Shown: piece after piece, positions 23,818 through 34,100 of the stretch
How positions within the stretch are numbered: the stretch's first letter is position 1
Layout: each line of letters opens with the position of its first letter
NCBI GenBank assembly: GCA_965203195.1
Contig: OZ241860.1
Location: 3,038,001-3,102,000, forward strand
DNA from: Bin87 sp965203195
GTDB lineage: Bacteria; Chloroflexota; Dehalococcoidia; Lucifugimonadales; UBA3495
Direction: 5' to 3'
DNA length: 64,000 nt
The notes under the pieces: model-generated
Database searches by the model: none
What the model was told of the DNA's origin: nothing
Seen by the model: only the letters and a program-made list of their open reading frames with translations
Made by a program: the position numbers and the translations under genes

Positions 23818-24981
23818 GTGGTTCCTGCTACTGATAGAGTTGTGCAGTACAGCCTGCGCACGCCGGCGTACCGGTTCCGCCAGGGAGGGCGGGATGTCTA
23901 TTCCTTCCCCCTGGACTTGACTACCCTCGACAACCTGCTGCCGGAGCGGGTGGACGCTCGGCTGGGAACGGTGGAAGATGCTCAGCGCCCGCTGACGCCG
24001 GCCCACGCCACTCGGATTCAGGATTACCTGACGACGCAAGACAACTGGCTCTTGGGAACGCTGCTCTTGGGAATTGCTCCCGAAGCGGTGGATTTCCGGT
24101 CGTACCAAGGGGACAGTGCCGACGCCGTCCAGGATGTGGGCGAGCTTCGTCTCCGCTCCGATTGCCTGGAGACGATGAAAATGTTTGACGGGCAGCACCG
24201 GCGCCGGGCCATCAAAGACGCGCTGCGCCAGCTCTCCCAGGATGGGAGGCGTGTCGACAAAGTGGCGGCCTTGCGCGCTTCGGCGGTGCCGATAATGCTG
24301 TATGCCGAAGGCAGCATTGATGCTCTGCGGCAGATGTTCGCCGATGCTTCGCGCACCAAACCCATCGAGCGCAACACGGTGGCACGGTTTGACCTACAGG
24401 ACGCTTTCAATGTCGCCGCATTGTGGCTGTCGGAAAGCAGCGACCTGTTGTCGGGGCGTGTTGAAATGGAACGGGCTTCCGTTGCCCGCACCAGCGAGAA
24501 TATCATTTCCATCAACCAGCTGGCGATGGCCCTGAAAACCCTTATGGTGGGGTATAAGGGGCGAGTCAGCAAAGACCTGAACAGCGCCTACCTGCTCAAC
24601 CCGGAAGAACTGCACGAGACCTGCTGGATCTGGGCCGATGATTTTCTGCCGGCTGCCCGTGAAGAGTACGACGCTTTGCTGGCCGGGGAGGTGGACAATT
24701 CCGAAATTCCTCAACAGCGTTCCGGTACGATGGCCTACAACGCAACCGTAATACGCCTGCTGGCCGGCTGCTATTACGAATGGCTCAAAGACGAAGAGGA
24801 CTGGCAACCGCTGGCGGATTTTATCCGCAGCACGTCCTTGGAACCTGGGAAAAGGGAAGACGCTTTGCTGGTTGACGCCGGATTGGTCATTCCTGGCGGT
24901 ACTACCCCAATCGCACGGGCCCAGCAAGTCGCGCGCGCCATTGACTACATCGTGAGCTGCGCTCGCGAATCCAACTGCTAA
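23818..24981 (+). CDS. DGQHR-domain protein, DndB-like, first of tandem pair
   Basis: 387 residues. The signature FDGQHRRRAIKDAL starts at about residue 122, and FADASRTKPIERNTVARFD about 60 residues on; both are hallmarks of DndB and related DGQHR proteins. DndB regulates or accompanies phosphorothioate DNA modification, but no dndA, C, D or E gene is in this window. A GTG start with an ideal AGGAGG is chosen over the TTG at 23803, which lies before it. It is paralogous along its whole length to the next gene, roughly half identical by eye. Confidence 0.83.
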   Translation: MVPATDRVVQYSLRTPAYRFRQGGRDVYSFPLDLTTLDNLLPERVDARLGTVEDAQRPLTPAHATRIQDYLTTQDNWLLGTLLLGIAPEAVDFRSYQGDSADAVQDVGELRLRSDCLETMKMFDGQHRRRAIKDALRQLSQDGRRVDKVAALRASAVPIMLYAEGSIDALRQMFADASRTKPIERNTVARFDLQDAFNVAALWLSESSDLLSGRVEMERASVARTSENIISINQLAMALKTLMVGYKGRVSKDLNSAYLLNPEELHETCWIWADDFLPAAREEYDALLAGEVDNSEIPQQRSGTMAYNATVIRLLAGCYYEWLKDEEDWQPLADFIRSTSLEPGKREDALLVDAGLVIPGGTTPIARAQQVARAIDYIVSCARESNC

Positions 24982-25019
24982 CCGAACCACGAAATCAGGA
25001 ACTGTAAAGGAGGCCCAAA

Positions 25020-26180
25020 ATGGTCGTCAGAATTTCCCAGGCGGAGCAGTACAGCCTGCAAATTCCGGCGCATCGGTTCAGCCAGGGGGGAAGGGAAGCA
25101 TACTACTTCGCCCTCGATATGGCGACTCTCGACGGACTGCTACCCCAGAGGGTGGACGAATCCGTGGTGCGGGAAGCGAACCGCCGCTTGACACCCAGCC
25201 ATGCCAAAAACATCGAGGACTACCTGCTGGGATGCTCCGACTGGGTGATGGGTGGAATGTTGCTGGGGATTGCCCCTGACGCCGTGGAGTTCGAGCCGTA
25301 CCCGGAAGAGTTGGTCAAACAGCTGGACGGCAGCGCATTCGGGCGGTTGAGTATCCGCACCCGGCGCATCAATACGATGCGGATATTTGACGGCCAGCAT
25401 CGTCGCCGCGCCGTCCAGGATGCCCTCTACCAATTGGGCAACGACCCGCAGCGGGCAGACCAGTTGGCCGCCCTGCAACATTCGTCAATCTCCGTGGTAC
25501 TTTACGCCGAAGATGACCTCAGGGCATTGCGCCAGATGTTCGCCGACGCCTCGAAGACGAAACGGATTGAGGCACACGTAGTAACCCGGTTTGACCGGCG
25601 CGACCCCTTCAATCTCGCGGCAAAGCACTTGTCGGAGCAGAGCGCGTTGTTTGGAGGGCGGGTTGAAATGGAGCGGACTACTGCTGTTGGAATGAACCGG
25701 TCGCTGATCGCAATCAATCAGCTGTCCGAGAATCTCAAGACGCTGGAAGTGGGCTACCACCGGCGAGTAAGCAGGGAACGCAATGACGAGCTGATGTTGG
25801 CACAGGAACGATTGTATCAACGCTGTCTGACCTGGACAGACGAATTCCTGCCAGCCGCCCGCGACGAGTTCTCCGGTTTGCTGTCGGGGCAAATTACCGG
25901 CGACCACATCCCCAGTTGGCGCGCCCGCTCTTTTGCGTACAGCAACACTTTTATACGCATAATGGCGGGGTGCTACCATGCTTGGGTGACGGAAAACCCG
26001 GACTGGCAGCCGCTGGCAGATTTCGTGCGGGACGCATCGCTGGAAATCGGCGACAGCGATTCGCTGCTATCGCGTGCCGGCACAGTTGCGCCTGACGGCA
26101 AGTCTTTGGTTGCGCGCCGCCAAGAAGTGGCCGGGGCGATCCGGCACATCATCGCAGAAGCCAAAGCCGACGGCGGATAA
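25020..26180 (+). CDS. DGQHR-domain protein, DndB-like, second of tandem pair
   Basis: 386 residues, aligned end to end with its upstream neighbour: QYSLQIPAHRFSQGG, LLLGIAPDAVEFEPY, IFDGQHRRRAVQDAL (again near residue 122), FADASKTKRIEAHVVTRFD. AAAGGAGG precedes the ATG by six bases. The 38-base gap and shared promoter make the two one operon, and the paralogy suggests a heteromeric complex or two specificities (inference). Followed by a convergent housekeeping-like cluster. Confidence 0.83.
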   Translation: MVVRISQAEQYSLQIPAHRFSQGGREAYYFALDMATLDGLLPQRVDESVVREANRRLTPSHAKNIEDYLLGCSDWVMGGMLLGIAPDAVEFEPYPEELVKQLDGSAFGRLSIRTRRINTMRIFDGQHRRRAVQDALYQLGNDPQRADQLAALQHSSISVVLYAEDDLRALRQMFADASKTKRIEAHVVTRFDRRDPFNLAAKHLSEQSALFGGRVEMERTTAVGMNRSLIAINQLSENLKTLEVGYHRRVSRERNDELMLAQERLYQRCLTWTDEFLPAARDEFSGLLSGQITGDHIPSWRARSFAYSNTFIRIMAGCYHAWVTENPDWQPLADFVRDASLEIGDSDSLLSRAGTVAPDGKSLVARRQEVAGAIRHIIAEAKADGG

Positions 26181-26251
26181 CCGTCAAGCAATTGTACAAT
26201 GACGCCGCCAATCTTGGCACAGGTTGGCGGCGTCATTGGCAGTATTCCGGT

Positions 26252-26611
26252 TCACCGGCCGTCTTTGAGTTTTTGCAGTTCCTGTTCCTCCAGGTTCTGG
26301 CGGAGACTGGGGCTGGGGGCGGGGCGGTTGCAGAGCCAGTAGGTGCGGGCTGCGTGGCCCGCTACCGCCAGGCCCCAGCCCAGCAGGGGCCAAAGGAACC
26401 ACAGGTACTCCGCACTCGTTGCCAGGTTAATCACCAGTAGCAGCGCGTTAACCCCCAGATAGGCCGCCAGGTGCTTGTAGAAACCCATCCTAGCATCCGC
26501 CCGGCGCCGCGCCAGCCGGCGCAGTTCCGGGTTATCATCGCTCCCTCCGGCGGTTGGGGGCGGCTTGTTCGAGGTAAGGTCGGCGGGGTTGTCGTCAGTT
26601 GGCGTCGGCAT
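26252..26611 (-). CDS. 2TM-domain protein
   Basis: 119 residues. A charged RRLARRRADARMGFYKHLAAYLGVN lead-in is followed by two membrane helices (about 55-75 and 80-100) and an acidic amphipathic tail, the layout of the 2TM family (PF13239), often fused to kinases or free-standing. The ATG at 26611 lies inside the end of tenA, overlapping by 17 bases. Function unknown. Confidence 0.75.
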   Translation of the reverse strand: MPTPTDDNPADLTSNKPPPTAGGSDDNPELRRLARRRADARMGFYKHLAAYLGVNALLLVINLATSAEYLWFLWPLLGWGLAVAGHAARTYWLCNRPAPSPSLRQNLEEQELQKLKDGR

Positions 26612-27278
26612 CGTGCCACTCCAGGCCGTGGTAGCAGGCATCCCAAAAGAGGCTTTCGTAGCGCAGCGTGGTCAGGAAAATCCGCTCCATATTGGCGCGC
26701 TTGGCGTCGTTGGCCCGGCGGCCGGCTTCGTTGAGGCGGCCAGCCAGCCAGCCCACCACCTCGTCCAGCACGGCGGGGCTATGGATGTCAATCCAGCCCT
26801 GATAGACGGCGTTGCCCGGCCGGGCGCCGGCTTTGAGCAGGCGGCCGGCCCAGTCCAGGTAGGTTCCTTCGGTCACATAGAGCAGAGGCAGGATGTCGTC
26901 AAAATCGCCTTCCAGGGCAGTGCGCACCATAAAGTCGCCGAAAGCCTGCGTGACCGGGTTGGCCACGGTGGCCCGGTATTCATCCGGCGTGACGCCCAGG
27001 TCGTGAAAGCCGCCCAGGAACAGGTCGTTTTCCGCCGACAGGAAATTGGCGAGGAACCCGTTGAGGACTTTGCCGGCTTCGTAATCGGGCGCCGCTTTGG
27101 CGATGGCGATGGCGGTCAGCGCCACCAGGTCTTTGCAGAAAACATAGTCCTGCCGGAAGTAGGCGCGGAACCGGGCGATGTCCAGAGTGCCGTCCCCCAT
27201 TTCCAGGACGAAGGGATGATTGACCATCGCCTCCCATTGGGCGTGATATTTGGCGCGCAGGTCGTCAACCAGTGGCAT
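26595..27278 (-). CDS. tenA: TenA-family protein
   Basis: 227 residues of the TenA/thiaminase II family, which salvages aminopyrimidines in thiamine metabolism. The conserved FRAYFRQDYVFCKDL (Asp44) and YESLFWDACYHGLEW (Tyr and Glu near the C-terminus) are present. The Cys of classical TenA is absent: the corresponding helix reads ILPLLYVTEGTYLDWA, so this is the TenA_E-like subclass. No TPP riboswitch is seen upstream (27279-27377), and its neighbours are not thiamine genes. Confidence 0.85.
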   Translation of the reverse strand: MPLVDDLRAKYHAQWEAMVNHPFVLEMGDGTLDIARFRAYFRQDYVFCKDLVALTAIAIAKAAPDYEAGKVLNGFLANFLSAENDLFLGGFHDLGVTPDEYRATVANPVTQAFGDFMVRTALEGDFDDILPLLYVTEGTYLDWAGRLLKAGARPGNAVYQGWIDIHSPAVLDEVVGWLAGRLNEAGRRANDAKRANMERIFLTTLRYESLFWDACYHGLEWHDADAN

Positions 27279-27377
27279 CGGGCAACTCCTGTGGGGGCGA
27301 GCAGTGCCGGGCGGGGCGGGGCGGATCCGGCGGCGGAGGGATGTGGGATTGAAGGAATGAGGGATTTCGGGATCAGG

Positions 27378-27836
27378 TCAGACGGATTCGGCCAGGCAGC
27401 CGAAGAAGCGGTCCAGCATACCCCGGGCTACGGAGCCCATCATACGCTGGCCCACGCGGGCCACGGCGCCGCCAACCTGGCTGTCGGCGTCCACGGTTAC
27501 GGTGGAGCCGCCGTCGTTATCACCATCGCCGCCGCCATTGCCAGCGGGCGCGATTCTCACCGAGGCCACGCCGCTGGCGAAGCCGAGGTTGCCGGAACCC
27601 TCAAAGGTCATCCGGTAAGAATGGGGCGGGTCGAGGTTGGACAGGGCGACTATGACGGTGTACTGGCCGCTTACGGGGCCCACACGCATAGCAACGGCGG
27701 CGCGGTAGCGGCCGGGGCCGTCGGGTTCCAGCTGGCGGCAGCCGGGGATGCAGCCGGCCAGGATGTCGGGGTTCATCAGGGCATCCCACACGGCGGCGGG
27801 CGGTTTGGGGAAGTGGTAGGTGGCGGAGAGTTGCAT
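27378..27836 (-). CDS. CoxG-like SRPBCC protein
   Basis: 152 residues. MQLSATYHFPKPPAAVWDALMNPDILAGCIPGC is the CoxG/carbon monoxide dehydrogenase subunit G start, followed by the SRPBCC strands and the C-terminal helix (VARVGQRMMGSVARGMLDRFF). Such proteins help recruit or mature molybdenum hydroxylases, but no coxLMS genes are here. A Gly/Asp-rich loop (GNGGGDGDNDGGS) interrupts the fold. Upstream ORF extension has no similarity. Confidence 0.85.
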   Translation of the reverse strand: MQLSATYHFPKPPAAVWDALMNPDILAGCIPGCRQLEPDGPGRYRAAVAMRVGPVSGQYTVIVALSNLDPPHSYRMTFEGSGNLGFASGVASVRIAPAGNGGGDGDNDGGSTVTVDADSQVGGAVARVGQRMMGSVARGMLDRFFGCLAESV

Positions 27837-27945
27837 AATGGGGGGATTATAGCAGAAAGGGGCGGTGGGCGGGCGCACGCGGACATGGCGGCGGACGGTG
27901 GGGCAATCGGATTTGGATTGGCCACCATCCTGGACGATGCGGCTG

Positions 27946-27954
27946 TGATATGAT
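27946..27954 (+). promoter_or_regulatory. Extended -10 element upstream of mcrB
   Basis: TGA followed by TATGAT (27949-27954) makes a TGn-TATGAT extended -10 box. No good -35 box sits 16-18 bases upstream. Transcript start would be near 27961, then GGGAGGG before the ATG at 28000. It would drive the whole defence operon to 38753. Confidence 0.5.
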
Positions 27955-27999
27955 ATGGTATGTAGTGCGAGTGGCCGCACCGCCACTGGGAGGGCGACA

Positions 28000-29856
28000 A
28001 TGGGCAGCAGGAAAATCGGGAACGGCGTCGAGGAAGCTGATGCGCCGCAGCCGTGGGTTGAGCAGACTTACGCGGCGGCGCAGGCTTGGGTTGACCGTTG
28101 CCTGCGCGCCGACGATTCGCTCTTTACGCCGGGCCGGGCTATCTGGACGTCGCAAGGGCTGGGCGAGCTGCGCTGGCGGTTTTTGGACCGGCCAGACGAG
28201 TCCGGGGATGATTTCTACACCAAGCTGGAAAGGCAGCTGGCCGGCAGCCCTCCGCAAGTGTACCAGCTGATGGGCGAGGTGCTGTACGTTTATTACCTGA
28301 TTCTTGCCAAGGCTGGGGACAAGCGGCAGCGAATAGAGAAAGTGCTTGGATGGGCATCGTTGCCTGCAATTCCACCTTGCTTGGCGGATGGTCTGCAAGC
28401 CCAATTTATCGGTCTGGGAGCCGGCATCACGTTTATGCCGTATCAAGTGGGGACTCTGATTGAGTTCGTCGAGCAGTGGAAAGAGCTTGACTCTGGCGAA
28501 CAGGAGGGCAAGCTCAGTGATCATTGGTCATTCAAGAAATTCCTGTTCACCATACATTTTACCAGCCAACTACTTGCGGACAAGCAGAGCAGTGGGAAAA
28601 TCATGAAAGACGTCTTACTCCATATCGTCTTTCCTGACTGGTTTGAAACAATTGGCGAGAACGCTAAAATCAAAATCGCCAACGCATTTGCTTGCCTTGC
28701 AGAAGGTTCTCCTGATGACGTTGACCAAAAAGTTAGGCGAATTCGCCAACGGGTGGAGTCCGGTTTGGCCAGGAATTTTAATTTCTACGAGCCGGACATC
28801 CAAAAACTATGGGGCACTGGGAAGCAGCTTGCCCCGGAAGAATTGGCGAGCGCCTTCGCAAAGATAGGCAATTCCAATGAATGTGACATTGCCGCAGAAT
28901 TGGCGAGCGTCGTCACAAAGACAGGCAACTCCAGTGGATACGATCTTGCCGCCCTTGCCAAAGACTTGTATCTGGATGCGCCTTTTCTGGAAGAGATTGA
29001 TGAGCTGCTGAAAGATAAGAGGCAGGTCATCTTTCAGGGGCCGCCGGGTACGGGCAAGACTTACGTTGCCCGTGCGCTGGCGCGGCATCTGGCCGGGGCG
29101 GATGAGCGGGTTACGCTGGTGCAGTTCCATCCGTCCTATGCTTACGAGGATTTTGTGCAGGGCTTTCGCCCCACCTTGCTGGGCGACAAGCGGGCCGGGT
29201 TTAAGCTGAAATGCGGGCCGCTGCTGCGGGCGGCGCGGCGGGCGGAGGCCGAACCCGGCGCCAAACACTTTCTGGTGATTGACGAAATCAACCGGGGCAA
29301 CCTGGCGAAGGCGCTCGGGGAACTGTACTTTCTGCTGGAGTACCGCGACAGTGAGATCAGCCTCCAGTATTCGGATAAACCCTTCCGCCTGCCGGGCAAT
29401 CTTTACATCATCGGGACGATGAACACCGCCGACCGTTCCATTGCGCTGGTGGATCTGGCGTTGCGTCGCCGTTTCTATTTCGTGGAGTTTCATCCCGACG
29501 AACCGCCCATCAAGGGCTTGCTCCGCCGGTATCTCGAGGCCAACGCTCCCGGTATGGAGTGGGTTGCCGAGGTGGTTGACCTTGCCAACGATGCGCTGCG
29601 GAATGACCGCGAGGCCGCCATTGGGCCCAGCTATTTTATGCGGTCAGGGCTTGACGAGGATGTCGTCAAGCGCATCTGGAAGCACAGCGTGCTGCCCTAT
29701 ATTGAGGAACGCCTTTTCGGGGAGAGTGATGACCGGCGGGGCGAGTTTGACCTGGACCGGCTGCGCCGGGCAGTCGCCCGCGAAACGGCCAGCGCCGGCG
29801 CTGACCGCGAAAGCGTCGAGAACGGCGTTGCGCCGGCAGACGAAAGTGCGCCATAA
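28000..29856 (+). CDS. mcrB: McrB-like AAA+ GTPase
   Basis: 618 residues. The C-terminal AAA+ domain has Walker A GPPGTGKT (about 346), Walker B FLVIDEINRGN (about 425) and the McrB signature MNTADRS (about 473). McrB hexamers hydrolyse GTP and translocate DNA for the McrC nuclease in modification-dependent restriction. The N-terminal 320 residues are an unrecognised specificity domain, with a 19-residue tandem repeat at about 281-318. G+C falls to about 42-47 % in the N-terminal half against over 70 % in parts of the AAA+ half. McrC follows after three bases. Confidence 0.88.
   Translation: MGSRKIGNGVEEADAPQPWVEQTYAAAQAWVDRCLRADDSLFTPGRAIWTSQGLGELRWRFLDRPDESGDDFYTKLERQLAGSPPQVYQLMGEVLYVYYLILAKAGDKRQRIEKVLGWASLPAIPPCLADGLQAQFIGLGAGITFMPYQVGTLIEFVEQWKELDSGEQEGKLSDHWSFKKFLFTIHFTSQLLADKQSSGKIMKDVLLHIVFPDWFETIGENAKIKIANAFACLAEGSPDDVDQKVRRIRQRVESGLARNFNFYEPDIQKLWGTGKQLAPEELASAFAKIGNSNECDIAAELASVVTKTGNSSGYDLAALAKDLYLDAPFLEEIDELLKDKRQVIFQGPPGTGKTYVARALARHLAGADERVTLVQFHPSYAYEDFVQGFRPTLLGDKRAGFKLKCGPLLRAARRAEAEPGAKHFLVIDEINRGNLAKALGELYFLLEYRDSEISLQYSDKPFRLPGNLYIIGTMNTADRSIALVDLALRRRFYFVEFHPDEPPIKGLLRRYLEANAPGMEWVAEVVDLANDALRNDREAAIGPSYFMRSGLDEDVVKRIWKHSVLPYIEERLFGESDDRRGEFDLDRLRRAVARETASAGADRESVENGVAPADESAP
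28840..28953 (+). repeat. 57-bp tandem duplication inside mcrB
   Basis: 28840-28896 and 28897-28953 are diverged copies encoding ELASAFAKIGNSNECDIAA and ELASVVTKTGNSSGYDLAA. They form the linker between the N-terminal domain and the AAA+ domain. Confidence 0.8.
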
Positions 29857-29859
29857 GCG

Positions 29860-31140
29860 ATGCGCGAAATAAACTTGCAGGAATACCAGCCCAGCGCGCC
29901 GGTTGCGCTTTCCGGCCCGGAGCGCGACGCGCTGCGCGGGGCGCTGCAAAATTCGGTCGTCATAACGCCTGCCGAGGGGAGCGATGGCGCCTGTATCCTG
30001 ACGCCCGGTTCCACAATCGGCGCCGTTTCCATAAGCGATTTTTCGGTAAGCATTGCGCCGAAGATAGGCATTCCGCAGGTTCTGTCGCTGGCCTGCTACG
30101 CCATGGGCAAGGTTCATTTTCGGAAAGAGGATTTCGATTTTCCCGAGGAGTACGCGCTGCCGGATGCGCTGGCCATAGCGCTGGCGGGGCAGGCGCGGCG
30201 GGCCTTTGCCGGCGGCCTGCCGCACGGTTACCGCGCCGAAGAAGAGGCGCTGTACACGGTGCGCGGGCGCATCCGGTTTGACGAACAGTTGCGGCGGCGG
30301 TTCGGGGTGGCGCTGCCGGTAGCGGTGGGGTACGACGAATTCACCGCGGACATTCTGCCCAACCGGCTGGTGAAGGCGGCGGCGCGGCGGCTGCGGCGGG
30401 CCGGCCTGCGCTCCGGCAAAGCCCGCCGCGGCCTGGGCTGGCTGGCGGCGATGCTTGAGGATGTATCGCCGGTTGAGTTTCCGGCAACCGCCGTCCCGTC
30501 CGTGGGATTTGACCGGCTCAACGAACACTGCCGGGGCGTGGTGGAGCTGTCGCGGCTCGTCCTGCGGCACGGCGCCTTTGAGGCCGGCCGGGGACCGGTG
30601 AGGGCGGCCGGGTTTCTGATGGATATGAATGCGGTTTTCCAGGAGTTTGCGACGCAGGCGCTGCGGGAAGCCCTGGGCCTTTCCGGGCGCGCTTTCAGAT
30701 CCGAGAGCGCCGTTCACCTGGACGAGGACAAGCGGGTGACACTGCGGCCGGATTTCAGTTGGTGGGAGCGTTCAGCCTGCGTATTCGTGGGCGATGCCAA
30801 GTACAAGAACCTTGCCGGCGGCAGCGTGCCCAACGCCGACCTGTACCAGCTGCTGGCTTATGCCACGGCGCTTAACCTGCCGGGCGGCCTGCTGGTTTAT
30901 GCCAAAGGCGAGGCCGGCGAGGGGACATACCGCGTGCGGCATTCCGGCAAGCGGCTGGAAGTGGCGGCGCTGGACCTGTCGGGCGCGCTGGAGGATGTTC
31001 TCGCCGGCGTAAAGGGGGTGGCGGAACGGGTGGTTGCGCTGCGCGCCGCAAGGCAACTTGGCTGGCGGCAGGAACCGTACCGCAACCGCCAGGCATCCCC
31101 GGCTGGCGCGCGCCGGGCCGGAACGGTGGGCGGTGGGTGA
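29860..31140 (+). CDS. mcrC: McrC-family nuclease subunit
   Basis: 426 residues. The N-terminal segment SISDFSVSIAPKIGIPQVLSL and DILPNRLVKAAARRL match McrC, and the PD-(D/E)xK nuclease is seen as VTLRPDFSWW (about 296) with FVGDAKYKN (about 310). McrC cuts DNA once bound to the McrB ring. It starts three bases after mcrB, leaving no room for a promoter, and its end overlaps a possible GTG start of the helicase gene. Confidence 0.88.
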   Translation: MREINLQEYQPSAPVALSGPERDALRGALQNSVVITPAEGSDGACILTPGSTIGAVSISDFSVSIAPKIGIPQVLSLACYAMGKVHFRKEDFDFPEEYALPDALAIALAGQARRAFAGGLPHGYRAEEEALYTVRGRIRFDEQLRRRFGVALPVAVGYDEFTADILPNRLVKAAARRLRRAGLRSGKARRGLGWLAAMLEDVSPVEFPATAVPSVGFDRLNEHCRGVVELSRLVLRHGAFEAGRGPVRAAGFLMDMNAVFQEFATQALREALGLSGRAFRSESAVHLDEDKRVTLRPDFSWWERSACVFVGDAKYKNLAGGSVPNADLYQLLAYATALNLPGGLLVYAKGEAGEGTYRVRHSGKRLEVAALDLSGALEDVLAGVKGVAERVVALRAARQLGWRQEPYRNRQASPAGARRAGTVGGG

Positions 31141-31199
31141 AGTTCATTTGTTCCGATTTACCGGCAGAAACGCCGGGCTGGAACCGAAAGGGGACACCG

Positions 31200-34100
31200 A
31201 TGAGTAATCGCCATATCATTGACAACCGCACTGACACCGTAGCCGGGCGCCTCAAACAGGCGCTGACCGACGCTGATGAATTCAGCTTCGTGTCCGCCTA
31301 TTTCACTATCTACGGATACGGGCTACTGGCCGAGCAGCTGGACCACGTGGGCAATACGCGCTTCCTGTTCGGCGATCCGGCTTCGGTAGAAACGCTTGAC
31401 CCCGGCGGGCACGAGCCCAAGTCCTTTGAGCTCACCGAGCAGGGGTTGGAACCGAACCATACCCTGCAACAGAAAGCCCTGGCCAGGCAGTGCGCGCAAT
31501 GGGCCAGCAAGGACACGGTGGCCATGCGTTCGGTCAGCCGGGCCAACTTTCTCCACGGCAAGATGTACCTCGCCGGATCTCCGCGCGGCGCCACCGGCAT
31601 TGTGGGCAGTTCCAACTTCACCAAACGGGGACTGGGCGGCAGCGACCAGCCCAATCTGGAAATCAACTTTGCCAGCGATGACCCGGCCGTCATCGCCGAA
31701 CTGCAAGAATGGTTCGACCGGCTGTGGCAGGACGACCGACTTACCGAGGATGTGAAAGGTCAGGTACTGAATGCCCTGGAACGGCTGGGCGGCGAATACG
31801 CGCCGGAAGCCGTCTATTACAAGACACTGTACGAACTGTTCCGACGGGATATTGCGGCGCGCCTGGACGGCGAAGACGTGGCCGCCATTGCCGGATTCCA
31901 GGATAGCCGGATCTGGAATGCGCTTTACGAGTTTCAGAAGGACGGCGCCAGGAGCGTAATCGCCAAGTTGCGGGAGCACAACGGCTGCATACTGGCCGAC
32001 AGCGTGGGTCTGGGCAAGACCTACACCGCTTTGGCGGTTATCAAGTATTTTGAGCTGCGCAACGAGCGAGCGCTGGCGCTGTGTCCGCGCAAGCTGTTTG
32101 AAAACTGGTCGCTTTACCCGGCTATTTATGGTCACCAGCAAAATCCGTTTCTGGAGGACCGTTTCGGGTACACCGTGCTGGCGCACACCGACCTGTCCCG
32201 GGATTCCGGTTCGTCCGGAGGGGTGAATCTGGCGAGCTTCAACTGGAGGAACTACGACCTGGTAGTAATTGACGAGTCGCACAACTTCCGCAACGACGGC
32301 GGGCAACGCTACCGCCGCCTGCTGGACGAGGTCATCAAGGCCGGGGCCAGGACCAAGGTGCTGATGCTGTCCGCAACGCCGGTGAACACCGCGCTGATTG
32401 ACCTGCGGAATCAGATTTACCTGATGACCGAGGGCCGGGAATCCGCCTTCCGCGCCAGCCTGAATGTGGGCAACATCCGCGGCGTTATGGCCGCCGCGCA
32501 GCGACAGTTCAAAGAGTGGGAACAGGCGCAGAGACAGAATCGGCGCCGCGACAAGGGCGCCCTGATGGAAAAGCTGGGCGCAGACTTTCTGCGGCTGCTG
32601 GACGGCGTGTCCATCTCCCGCTCCCGCCGCCATATTGAGCGTTTCTATGCTGATGAGATGGAGCGCGTGGGGCAGTTTCCGGAGCGCGCCCGGCCCGTGA
32701 ACGAACACCCGCCCACCGACCGGCAAGGCCAACTGTCTTATCAGGATTTAGCGGAGCGCATTGAAACTTTTAAGCTGGCGCTGTACCAGCCCAGCGAGTA
32801 TGTCACCGACGCGGCCCGGCTGGCCGAACTGGCGGCCCGGCGGCGGACGCAGAACTTCAACCAGCAGGACAGCGAGCGTTTCCTCGTCGGAATGATGCGC
32901 ACCAACTTCCTCAAGCGGCTGGAAAGCTCGGCGCACTCGCTGCGCCTGACCCTGGGACGCACTATCGGCAAGATTGACCGCCTGCTGGAAAACATCGCGC
33001 GTTACGAACTTGACGGGTCGCGTCAGTCCGACGTCCTGCCGGACGCCGCCATACTGCCCGATGACGATGAGGACGATGAGGAGTTTTTGGTGAACCGGGG
33101 CCGCAACCCCTACCGGCTGCGGGAACTGGATTTGCCCCGCTGGCGGGCCGACCTGGAACAGGACAAAGCCACCTTGTCGGCGGCGCTGGCCCAGGTGAGC
33201 GCCGTCACCCCGGAGCGCGACGGCAAGCTGCGACAAATTAGGCAGGCCGTCCGCGCGAAAGCGTCCCAGCCTACCCGCAACCGCGACGGCCAGCCCAACC
33301 GCAAGTTGCTGGTGTTCACTACCTTCAAGGACACCGCGCTCTATCTGTACGAAAACCTCGCCGGACTGGCCGCGGAGCTGGACATCAAAATGGCTATGGT
33401 GTCCGGCGACGAAACCCGCGCTACGGCCGGGGCCGGCGACTTCAACGCTATTCTCACCAACTTCGCGCCCGTGGCCCGCAACCGCAGCGCCGCCGTGGAC
33501 AGCTCCAGCGACATCGACCTGCTGATTGCCACGGACTGCATTTCCGAGGGGCAGAACCTGCAAGACTGCGACACCGTGCTGAATTACGACATCCACTGGA
33601 ATCCGGTGCGCCTGGTGCAGCGGTTCGGGCGCATTGACCGCATTGGCAGCCCCAGCGCAGTCGTGCGGATGGTGAACTACTGGCCGACATCCGATATGGA
33701 CGTCTATCTGCGCCTACAGAGCCGGGTAGAAGCCCGCATGGCCCTGGCGGACCTGGCCGCCAGCGGCGACGAGGATCCTTTTACCGAAGCGGACGCCCGG
33801 CTGGAATTGAACTTCCGCAACGAACAGCTGCAACGGCTCCGCCAGGAAGTGCTCGCCCTGGAGGATCTGGACGATGTGACTACTCTGGGCGACTTTACCC
33901 TGGACCACTTTATTGCCCAGCTGCTGCGCTACCTGGAACGCAACCGGGACGCGCTGGAAGCGATGCCCCGCGGCGTTTATGCCGTGGCCCCGGCGGGGCA
34001 AAGGGGGCAGGCGGGGCAAACGGAACCCGGCGTGATTTTCTGCCTGCGGCAGCGCAACGCCGGCCCCGTTGACACCCGGCGCCAGGCCGCCAGCCCCCGG

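Noticed and set aside
23818..26180. A Dnd phosphorothioation cluster
   Set aside because: Only DGQHR/DndB-like proteins are present; no cysteine desulfurase, DndC-like PAPS reductase-type protein or DndD-like ATPase nearby.
27279..27377. TPP riboswitch upstream of tenA
   Set aside because: The 99-base leader lacks the conserved THI-box blocks.
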